Assembly (NCBI GenBank): GCA_034766995.1
Contig: CM068325.1
Span: 8,181,116-8,245,115, forward strand
Reading direction: 5' to 3'
Length of the DNA: 64,000 nucleotides
DNA from: Acanthacorydalis orientalis
Taxonomy: Eukaryota; Arthropoda; Insecta; Megaloptera; Corydalidae
Positions 15,001 through 24,228 of the stretch are shown one piece after another (position 1 is the stretch's first letter; each line of letters begins with the position of its first letter). The position numbers and the translations under genes are program-made. Under the pieces are notes generated by a model. It was given only the letters and a program-made list of their open reading frames with translations, did not search any database and had not been told where the DNA came from.

Positions 15001-18000
15001 CTGACATACTTTTACTGAAATAACACGAAATATGTGTACATTTTTGATAAATTCTGTGATATTATCGCTGAAATAGCGTTTTTGTCGCTTGAAATTGCGA
15101 TATTTTTCATATAAACGTGATTTTCAACGACCAGACTCGAGAACTGTTCAAAAATATTGCAACTTTTATATAGAACTGACATACTTTTACTGAAATAACA
15201 CGAAATATGTGTACATTTTTGATAAATTCTGTGATATTATCACTGAAATAGCGTTTTTGTCGCTTGAAATTGCGATATTTTTCATATAAACGTGATTTTC
15301 AACGACCAGACTCGATATTTGACGAAAAATGTTGCAACTTTTATATAAAACTAACTTATTTTGACTGAAATAACACGAAACATGTATACATTTTTTGTAA
15401 ATTCTGTGATATTATCACTGAAATACCGTTTTTGTCGCTTGAAATAGCGATATTTTTCATATAAACGTGATTTTCAACGACCAGACTCGATATTTGAAGA
15501 AAAATGTTGCAACTTTTATATAGAACTAACTTATTTTGACTGAAATAACACCAAATATGTATACATTTTTGGTAAATTCTGTGATATTATCACTGAAGTA
15601 GCGTTTTTGTCGCTTGAAATTGCGATATTTTTCATATAAACGTGATTTTCAACGACCAGACTCGAGAATTGTTCAAAAATATTGCAACTTTTATATAGAA
15701 CTGACATACTTTTACTGAAATAACAAGAAATATGTGTACATTTTTGATAAATTCTGTGATATTATCACTGAAATAGCGTTTTTGTCGCTTGAAATTGCGA
15801 TATTTTTCATATAAACGTGATTTTCAACGACCAGACTCGAGAATTGTTCAAAAATATTGCAACTTTTATATAGAACTGACATACTTTTACTGAAATAACA
15901 CGAAATATGTGTACATTTTTGATAAATTCTGTGATATTATCACTGAAGTAGCGTTTTTGTCGCTTGAAATTGCGATATTTTTCATATAAACGTGATTTTC
16001 AACGACCAGACTCGATATTTGTCGAAAAATGTTGCAACTTTTATATAGAACTAACATATTTTGACTGAAATAACACGAAATATGTGTACATTTTTGATAA
16101 ATTCTGTGATATTATCACTGAAGTAGCGTTTTTGTCGCTTGAAATTGCGATATTTTTCATATAAACGTGATTTTCAACGACCAGACTCGAGAATTGTTCA
16201 AAAATATTGCAACTTTTATATAGAACAGACATACTTTTACTGAAATAACACGAAATATGTGTACATTTTTGATAAATTCTGTGATATTATCACTGAAGTA
16301 GCGTTTTTGTCGCTTGAAATTGCGATATTTTTCATATAAACGTGATTTTCAACGACCAGACTCGAGAATTGTTCAAAAATATTGCAACTTTTATATAGAA
16401 CTGACATACTTTTACTGAAATAACACGAAATATGTGTACATTTTTGATAAATTCTGTGATATTATCACTGAAGTAGCGTTTTTGTCGCTTGAAATTGCGA
16501 TATTTTTCATATAAACGTGATTTTCAACGACCAGACTCGAGAATTGTTCAAAAATATTGCAACTTTTATATAGAACTGACATACTTTTACTGAAATAACA
16601 CGAAATATGTGTACATTTTTGATAAATTCTGTGATATTATCACTGAAGTAGCGTTTTTGTCGCTTGAAATTGCGATATTTTTCATATAAACGTGATTTTC
16701 AACGACCAGACTCGATATTTGACGAAAAATGTTGCAACTTTTATATAAAACTAACTTATTTTGACTGAAATAACACGAAACATGTATACATTTTTTGTAA
16801 ATTCTGTGATATTATCACTGAAATAGCGTTTTTGTCGCTTGAAATAGCGATATTTTTCATATAAACGTGATTTTCAACGACCAGACTCGATATTTGTCGA
16901 AAAATGTTGCAACTTTTATATAGAACTAACTTATTTTGACTGAAATAACACCAAATATGTATACATTTTTGGTACATTCTGTGATATTATCACTGAAGTA
17001 GCGTTTTTGTCGCTTGAAATTGCGATATTTTTCATATAAACGTGATTTTCAACGACCAGACTCGAGAATTGTTCAAAAATATTGCAACTTTTATATAGAA
17101 CTGACATACTTTTACTGAAATAACACGAAATATGTGTACATTTTTGATAAATTCTGTGATATTATCACTGAAGTAGCGTTTTTGTCGCTTGAAATTGCGA
17201 TATTTTTCATATAAACGTGATTTTCAACGACCAGACTCGAGAATTGTTCAAAAATATTGCAACTTTTATATAGAACTGACATACTTTTACTGAAATAACA
17301 CGAAATATGTGTACATTTTTGATAAATTCTGTGATATTATCACTGAAGTAGCGTTTTTGTCGCTTGAAATTGCGATATTTTTCATATAAACGTGATTTTC
17401 AACGACCAGACTCGAGAATTGTTCAAAAATATTGCAACTTTTATATAGAACTGACATACTTTTACTGAAATAACACGAAATATGTGTACATTTTTGATAA
17501 ATTCTGTGATATTATCACTGAAGTAGCGTTTTTGTCGCTTGAAATTGCGATATTTTTCATATAAACGTGATTTTCAACGACCAGACTCGAGAATTGTTCA
17601 AAAATATTGCAACTTTTATATAGAACTGACATACTTTTACTGAAATAACACGAAATATGTGTACATTTTTGATAAATTCTGTGATATTATCACTGAAGTA
17701 GCGTTTTTGTCGCTTGAAATTGCGATATTTTTCATATAAACGTGATTTTCAACGACCAGACTCGAGAATTGTTCAAAAATATTGCAACTTTTATATAGAA
17801 CTGACATACCTTTACTGAAATAACAAGAAATATGTGTACATTTTTGATAAATTCTGTGATATTATCACTGAAATATCGTTTTTGTCGCTTGAAATATCGA
17901 TATTTTTCATATAAACGTGATTTTCAACGACCAGACTCGATATTTGTCGAAAAATATTGCAACTTTTATATAGAACTAACATATTTTGACTGAAATAACA

Positions 18001-19376
18001 CCAAATATGTATACATTTTTGGTAAATTCTGTGATATTATCACTGAAATAGCGTTTTTGTCGCTTGAAATTGCGATATTTTTCATATAAACGTGATTTTC
18101 AACGACCAGACTCGAGAATTGTTCAAAAATATTGCAACTTTTATATAGAACTGACATACTTTTACTGAAATAACACGAAATATGTGTACATTTTTGATAA
18201 ATTCTGTGATATTATCACTGAAGTAGCGTTTTTGTCGCTTGAAATTGCGATATTTTTCATATAAACGTGATTTTCAACGACCAGACTCGAGAATTGTTCA
18301 AAAATATTGCAATTTTTATATAGAACTGACATACTTTTACTGAAATAACACGAAATATGTGTACATTTTTGATAAATTCTGTGATATTATCGCTGAAATA
18401 GCGTTTTTGTCGCTTGAAATTGCGATATTTTTCATATAAACGTGATTTTCTACGACCAGACTCGAGAACTGTTCAAAAATATTGCAACTTTTATATAGAA
18501 CTGACATACTTTTACTGAAATAACACGAAATATGTGTACATTTTTGATAAATTCTGTGATATTATCACTGAAATAGCGTTTTTGTCGCTTGAAATTGCGA
18601 TATTTTTCATATAAACGTGATTTTCAACGACCAGACTCGATATTTGACGAAAAATGTTGCAACTTTTATATAAAACTAACTTATTTTGACTGAAATAACA
18701 CGAAACATGTATACATTTTTTGTAAATTCTGTGATATTATCACTGAAATAGCGTTTTTGTCGCTTGAAATTGCGATATTTTTCATATAAACGTGATTTTC
18801 AACGACCAGACTCGAGAATTGTTCAAAAATATTGCAACTTTTATATAGAACTGACATACTTTTACTGAAATAACACCAAATATGTATACATTTTTGGTAA
18901 ATTCTGTGATATTATCACTGAAATAGCGTTTTTGTCGCTTGAAATTGCGATATTTTTCATATAAACGTGATTTTCAACGACCAGACTCGATATTTGAAGA
19001 AAAATGTTGCAACTTTTATATAGAACTAACTTATTTTGACTGAAATAACACCAAATATGTATACATTTTTGGTAAATTCTGTGATATTATCACTGAAGTA
19101 GCGTTTTTGTCGCTTGAAATTGCGATATTTTTCATATAAACGTGATTTTCAACGACCAGACTCGAGAATTGTTCAAAAATATTGCAACTTTTATATAGAA
19201 CTGACATACTTTTACTGAAATAACAAGAAATATGTGTACATTTTTGATAAATTCTGTGATATTATCACTGAAATAGCGTTTTTGTCGCTTGAAATTGCGA
19301 TATTTTTCATATAAACGTGATTTTCAACGACCAGACTCGATATTTGACGAAAAATGTTGCAACTTTTATATAGAAC
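1..19376. repeat. 175-bp satellite array, block 1 (about 110 monomers)
   Basis: Head-to-tail monomers with a 175-bp period run from the first base. The phase is unchanged from base 176 to base 19076 (exactly 108 periods), so there is no net indel. In each monomer the first ~86 bases (from attctgtgat to the motif ccagactcga) are nearly invariant. The second half comes in a few linked haplotypes: gagaattgttc...gaactgacatac...tatgtgtac; gatatttgacg...aaactaac...catgtatac; gatatttgtcg...gaactaac...ccaaatatg. Each monomer carries the near-perfect palindrome GTGATATTATCAC. No real gene is present; short minus-strand frames recur once per monomer set because 175 is not a multiple of 3. The block continues beyond the left edge of the window. 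Confidence 0.98.
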
Positions 19377-20002
19377 TGTAAGATGCCGAGCCTCTCTATT
19401 CTATTCTTTTATATTTATTATTATATTCAAACCCCACACCTGAACTGTAGGGAGAGAGAGTTCGTCTATACATACATATACTTAGGTTGTCGCAGTTATG
19501 ATTCTTCTTGACTGTAAAGAGTTTCAAATTTGGTCAGAATAAAGTCCGAATACTTTAAAGTTAATGTTTAATAAATAAAATAATACAATCCTAAATAACG
19601 TTAATACACAGCAATAGTTAACACGCTAAGGTAACATTTCAAGCGCCACACGAGCCCCGAGATCGACTTCCTCGTTTCCGAGATCGACTGACCCATATAT
19701 ACCCGGCCTTTCGACCCCCGCTGACTCCATCTGCTCGATACTTCTTCGGTGTCATCTCGACCACCCTGCTAGCATCCGTCTTCCGTCACAATTTAGACCA
19801 CCGTGATCGCATCCGTAATAGGTCTGCACAATGACCACCCTTTTCGCATTTGCGTCTTGCCGCCACATCGACCACCATGCTCGCATCCGCCATACGTCGG
19901 TACAATGACCACCCTTGTCGCATCGCTTCGCTTGTTAGTACCCTTGCACACAGACTTAATCACCCATTCATACATACGCACATGTTCGCACAGTCTCTTA
20001 CA
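19377..20002 (-). repeat. 3' LTR of the gypsy-type element
   Basis: A 626-bp LTR with TG...CA ends and short inverted termini TGTAAGA/TCTTACA. It closely matches 23597-24228. Relative to the minus-strand element this is the downstream copy. The internal coding frame stops with a TAA that lies within its terminal TGTAA. Confidence 0.92.
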
Positions 20003-22706
20003 GTTCGGCCACTCCTGACATTAGGCCGTCCTCGGCCGTTTGCCTGGAACACTTTCCTTTCAAGTATTCATTATTATTGTCCGTTAAATTGCTTTCTTGA
20101 CTTAAAGACCTGTTTGATTTACAATAATCGTCTTTAACAACCAAAATACCGTTCGCTCGCCTTGATCCGTCAACATGAGACATTCTCTTACCTTCTCTAT
20201 GTCGTACGTTACAGTCGAAATTTTGTGATTCTAGTGCCCATCTCTGAATACGTGAATTAATATCCCTCCTTTTGCGAGCTAGAATCAAGGAATTACAATC
20301 GGCAGTTATTTTCAACTTGACGCCGTATAAATAAACCCTAAACTTTTTCATCGGATACACTATCGCAAGGGTTTTTAATTCAAAACTATGGTATTCATTC
20401 TCAGACTCTGGTGCTCTTTTCGAAAAGTAGAACACAGAATGAAATTTCAAATCGGTTTTCTCGTCGGTCGCGGCGTCCATCATTTGAGGATCGAGTTCGG
20501 TCGCTTCCTCGATGTGCTGGTACATTCCGCCCTTGCTCTTCTCCGCACCGTTTGCTTCGGCGTTCTCGTCTTCGGCGTCCCCGTCGGCCTGTTTATCGCT
20601 GACAGGTTCGGGTACGTCGCCCAATATCCCTTTCGAATCGGCCTCGCTGATCCTCTTCTTCGACTCTCTCCTCTCAACGCCGCTCTCGCGATCCGTTTTC
20701 ATTTTGTCGCTCGCGACTTTTACGTCGCCCGAGTGCCCCTCGTCGTTCCGCTCGTTCTCGGCCTGTCCGATGCCATTGCCTTCGCTTTCCCGCGCGTCGT
20801 CGAAGTTCTCGTTCGGCTTCGAGAAATTCCGCTGATCGGAGGTGGACCGCGCGTTATCGATCGAAGCGTCTTGCGCGTCGACTTTCGTCGCTTCTATCCG
20901 GTCCTCGCCGGACAGCTTATCGTCGGCGCTTTCGTTCACGTCTCCGTCGGGAGCGTCCGCTCCTTTCGTTTTGTCATCGTCGTCGATTTTTTTCTCCTTG
21001 TCCGCCTTCTTCTCGTCGTTTTTCGGCGATTCGTTCTCGCCCTCGCACACGTCTATGACTGTGCCTTCCTTTTCGTTCGCTTCGTCGCCGTTGCTATCCG
21101 GAGGAGCATCGTCGTCGATTTTTTCCTCCTTGTCCGCCTTCCTCTCGTCGTTTTTCGGCGGATCGTTCTCGCGCTCGCGCACGTCTATGACTGTGCCTTC
21201 CTTTTCGTCCGCTTCGTCGCCGTCACTATCCGGAGGAGCATCGCCGTCGATTTTTCCCTCCTCGTCCGCCTTCCTCTCGTCGTTTCTCGGCGGATCGTTC
21301 TCGCCCTCGCACACGTCTATGACTGTGCCGCCATCGGCCGTCTTTCGATTACATTCTTTTTCGTTACCCGCGGCGTTCTCGTCGTCCGCGTTACCGTCAC
21401 CGCCCTCGCCGTCGGTGTCGCTGTACTCATCTTCGTTGTCGGATTTTCCTTCTTTATCATCACCCCAGATCATCCAATCGAGTTCATCGGCGTCGTGTTC
21501 CGTGTCGCCCACCTGCTCCTCGGCGTCGGAATCGTCGTCGGATCGGTCCGACTCGTCGTCCGTACCTTTCTCCGGGGTCTGTGCTTCGCTCACCCAATGC
21601 ACACCCCCTATACAGCCTACATCGTATTCGCCGTCCCTTTTGAATTTGGTGCACTCTCTTGAAAAGTGGCCCTCTTCGTGGCATCGGTAACACGATGGGT
21701 TCCTTTTCGGCCTGGTGCATGATCTCGCCCGATGCCCATCTTCCTGGCAGTTGTAGCAGCGAACCGCACTTCGGCCAACCGCCGCATTGCTGTTGCTACT
21801 TGGAGGTTTGCCGCCTCTTTCCTCCCTCGCCGTTGGTTTCGCCGCGCCCCTCGCGAAACTGTTGGTCGGCGCCCCATGCGCCCGTAGCGTCACCTTCTCG
21901 AATGCCCTTTTGAGATCTTCCAAGTTGTTGAAATTTTGTATCTTGGCTTGATTTTTCATCATCTGATTCGGGATCCCTTCGATCAGATAATCGATCATTT
22001 CGTCGTTGTCTATCGGAACACGGTTGCCAAGAATCACCTTTTCGTGCAAGTATTCGCTGAAAGTTTCGTTAAACTTCCAGCCTCGTTCCTCGAACTGCTT
22101 GCGTAGTTCTATTCTGCGCGGCCTCTGGTCGTACATGCTTCTCATGTTTCTGAAGAAATCGTCGAGCGGCATCTCGAGATGTTCGGGTTTCGAGTGGAAC
22201 CACTCAAGCGCTTTTCCTCTCAGCCTGGCACTAATTAACACCTTTGACTTCGCGTCCGTCAAAGCGTAAGTATGTTTCACGAACTTCACTTGTTTTTCCC
22301 AGTTCGCATAAGTGTTTAAACTACCGTCAAAAACGCTTACAAGTTCTTTCAGTTCGCTCAAGTTCACCGTTTCACTACCGCGTCGATCGGGAGATCTAGT
22401 CACCGAACGAATTTGTCGTAGCCACTCGAGTTCTTGCCGCATTAGAGCTGCCTCTCGTACGGCCAGCTCCTTTTCGCGCGACATTATTTCCATTTCTTTC
22501 TGTTGGCTCGTAGCTTCAAAGGCATTACCGACACTACCATCTGACTCATCGTCTTCTGAGACCGTCCAGCCTTTGGTCGAAACACGTTCGTCTAGTCTGG
22601 CTATCAAGTCGGCCTTACTACCACTCGTTGCGAGGCCGTACTTTTTAGCGACTTGTCTTAATTGAATAATGGTTAGCTCATTGAAATTACGATTCTCTCC
22701 CTCCAT
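19998..22706 (-). CDS. Gag-RNase H fusion polyprotein (902 aa) of the LTR element
   Basis: Residues ~11-43 form a SAP-like DNA-binding motif (LTIIQLRQVAKKYGLA). Residues ~100-275 resemble a retrotransposon Gag capsid (QFEERGWKFNETFSEYLHEK). Two CCHC zinc knuckles follow at ~316-330 (CYNCQEDGHRARSC) and ~338-351 (CYRCHEEGHFSREC). An acidic, repetitive region covers ~370-745, and from ~752 there is a gypsy RNase H segment (FYFSKRAPESENEYHSFELK, then ITADCNS and HVDGSRR). The RNase H glutamate and two later aspartates are visible, but the first catalytic Asp is absent because the fusion joins after it. A complete Pol would have protease, RT palm and integrase; only a short C-terminal tail follows RNase H. 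The frame is fully open over 2.7 kb and GC-rich against the AT-rich satellite. This suggests a Gag-type RNA-packaging protein; an enzymatic role for the RNase H remnant is doubtful. Confidence 0.85.
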   Translation of the reverse strand: MEGENRNFNELTIIQLRQVAKKYGLATSGSKADLIARLDERVSTKGWTVSEDDESDGSVGNAFEATSQQKEMEIMSREKELAVREAALMRQELEWLRQIRSVTRSPDRRGSETVNLSELKELVSVFDGSLNTYANWEKQVKFVKHTYALTDAKSKVLISARLRGKALEWFHSKPEHLEMPLDDFFRNMRSMYDQRPRRIELRKQFEERGWKFNETFSEYLHEKVILGNRVPIDNDEMIDYLIEGIPNQMMKNQAKIQNFNNLEDLKRAFEKVTLRAHGAPTNSFARGAAKPTAREERGGKPPSSNSNAAVGRSAVRCYNCQEDGHRARSCTRPKRNPSCYRCHEEGHFSRECTKFKRDGEYDVGCIGGVHWVSEAQTPEKGTDDESDRSDDDSDAEEQVGDTEHDADELDWMIWGDDKEGKSDNEDEYSDTDGEGGDGNADDENAAGNEKECNRKTADGGTVIDVCEGENDPPRNDERKADEEGKIDGDAPPDSDGDEADEKEGTVIDVRERENDPPKNDERKADKEEKIDDDAPPDSNGDEANEKEGTVIDVCEGENESPKNDEKKADKEKKIDDDDKTKGADAPDGDVNESADDKLSGEDRIEATKVDAQDASIDNARSTSDQRNFSKPNENFDDARESEGNGIGQAENERNDEGHSGDVKVASDKMKTDRESGVERRESKKRISEADSKGILGDVPEPVSDKQADGDAEDENAEANGAEKSKGGMYQHIEEATELDPQMMDAATDEKTDLKFHSVFYFSKRAPESENEYHSFELKTLAIVYPMKKFRVYLYGVKLKITADCNSLILARKRRDINSRIQRWALESQNFDCNVRHREGKRMSHVDGSRRANGILVVKDDYCKSNRSLSQESNLTDNNNEYLKGKCSRQTAEDGLMSGVAEL
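20960..21329 (-). repeat. 132-bp (44-aa) acidic coding repeat inside the gag fusion
   Basis: Three tandem units with a 132-bp period, anchored by gtctatgact at 21051, 21183 and 21315. Each encodes a variant of GTVIDVCEGENDPPRNDERK followed by a lysine/aspartate-rich stretch. The unit nearest the C-terminus is the most diverged. The period is a multiple of 3, so the frame is kept. Confidence 0.9.
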
Positions 22707-22876
22707 TGCTTACCGACACTAATTTCGTTCACGCACAAAGCAGAAATAATGTCAGCGAGGGAAAAACACACGACACAACACGCACACAGCAGCGTTGACG
22801 TCCTTCAACGATCTCTTTAGATCAATCAATAGTTCGTCCGCACACAGCAGAGACGAACTACACCGAAAGTCACTAC

Positions 22877-23405
22877 GTCTCGTGTACACACGCTATACTC
22901 GGTTTGGCGTTCTAGATTCACACTTCTCGCGGACTCGGCTTGCAAAAATCGTTCGCACACAGCAGACACGATTAACACACACGCAGCCTCGAAATCTCGG
23001 ACGCACACAGCAGTAACGACGATTTTTCTTCGCGAATTTCACACCTAGAACGTCTCAGGCATACACACACTATGCTCGGTTTGGCGTTCTAGATTCACAC
23101 TTCTCGCGAACTCGGCTTGCAAAAATCGTTCGCACACAGCAGACACGATTAACACACACGCAGCCTCGAAATCTCGGACGCACACAGCAGTACCGACGAT
23201 TTTTCTTCGCGAATTTCACATCTAGAACGTCTCAGGCACACACACACTATGCTCGGTTTGGCGTTCTAGATTCACACTTCTCGCGAACTCGGCTTGCAAA
23301 AATCGTTCGCACACAGCAGACACGATTAACGCACACACAGCCTCGAAATCTCGGACGCACACAGCAGTACCGACGATTTTAGTTCGCGAATTTCACATCT
23401 AGAAC
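22877..23405 (-). repeat. 177-bp tandem repeat in the retrotransposon leader
   Basis: Three copies, with ggtttggcgt at 22901, 23078 and 23255. Each contains two cgcacacagcag motifs. Copy 1 is the most diverged. In the element's own orientation this lies between the primer-binding site and the gag start, where LTR elements keep dimerisation, packaging or translation signals. The sequence is unrelated to the 175-bp satellite. Bases 22707-22876 contain further cacacagcag motifs without full repeat structure. Confidence 0.88.
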
Positions 23406-23577
23406 GTCGCACGAACCTTTGCATTGGCTTCCGTATTGATGTATATTATCTTCAGGTACGATCTGAGATAATTTAACTCACGTTCAATTTCAGCGCGTTG
23501 ACTAATGTTCATCCCGATTTAAATCACGTTCAATTACAGCGCGTTAACTAATGTTCAATCCCAATGTGTTACTTACG

Positions 23578-23596
23578 TTCAATCCCACTTCTGATC
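23578..23596 (-). promoter_or_regulatory. Primer-binding site, tRNA-Leu-like
   Basis: Directly inside the 5' LTR, the plus strand reads ttcaatcccacttctgatc. This resembles the 3' part of insect tRNA-Leu (T-arm and acceptor ...AATCCCACTTCTGACA) without the final bases and CCA. The tRNA assignment is from memory of the family sequence and needs a tRNA alignment. Confidence 0.55.
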
Positions 23597-24228
23597 TGTA
23601 AGATGCCGAGCCTCACTCTATTCTATTCTTTTATATGTATTATTATATTCAAACCCCACACCTGAACTGTAGGGAGAGAAAGCCCGTCTATACATATATA
23701 TATATACTTAGGTTGTCGCAGCTATGATTCTTCTTGACTGTAAAGAGTTTCAAATTTGGTCAGAATAAAGTCCGAATACTTTAAAGTTAATGTTTAATAA
23801 ATAAAATAATACAATCCTAAATAACGTTAATACACAGCAATAGTTAACACGTTACGGTAACATTACAAGCGCCACACGAGCCCCGAGATCGACTTCCCCC
23901 TTTCCGAGATCGACTGACCCATATATACCCGGCCTTTCGACCCCCGCTGACTCCATCTGCTCGATACTTCTTCGGTGTCATCTCGACCACCCTGCTAGCA
24001 TCCGTCGTCCGTCACCATTTAGACCACCGTGATCGCATCCGTAATAGGTCTGCACAATGACCACCCTTTTCGCATTTGCGTCTTGCCGCCACATCGACCA
24101 CCATGCTCGCATCCGCCATACGTCGGTACAATGACCACCCTTGTCGCATCGCTTCGCTTGTTAGTACCCTTGCACATAGACTTAATCACCCATTCATACA
24201 TACGCACATGTTCGCACAGTCTCTTACA
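23597..24228 (-). repeat. 5' LTR of the gypsy-type element
   Basis: A 632-bp LTR, nearly identical to 19377-20002. Differences include a longer TA run (about 23690-23707) and scattered substitutions. In the element's orientation it is the promoter-bearing copy, but no TATA box or initiator was assigned. Confidence 0.92.

Larger units (their letters stand above)
19377..24228 (-). mobile_element. Non-autonomous gypsy-type LTR retrotransposon inserted in the satellite
   Basis: The element has two direct LTRs (19377-20002 and 23597-24228) that begin TGTAAGATGC and end CTCTTACA on the plus strand, and it is flanked by a 4-bp duplication, gaac. The satellite sequence resumes on the right in register. 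The internal region reads on the minus strand: primer-binding site beside the right-hand LTR, a leader with a 177-bp tandem repeat, then one long gag-derived frame ending 5 bases inside the left-hand LTR. The 4.85-kb length and the single frame show that protease, RT core and integrase are missing, so mobility would need help from an autonomous relative. By eye the LTRs differ by a dozen or so substitutions plus a few indels, so the insertion is fairly young. Confidence 0.92.

Noticed and set aside
816..18157. Recurring 63- and 73-codon minus-strand frames in the satellite
   Set aside because: They recur at multiples of 175 bp, use only monomer sequence, and depend on single variants that remove a stop codon. 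No gene structure.
20388..21662. 424-codon plus-strand frame opposite gag, and a 282-codon frame at 20842-21690
   Set aside because: Antisense shadows of the GC-rich acidic repeat region; composition (Val/Phe/Arg or Ser-rich) mirrors the complement of Glu/Asp/Lys codons, and no domain is visible.
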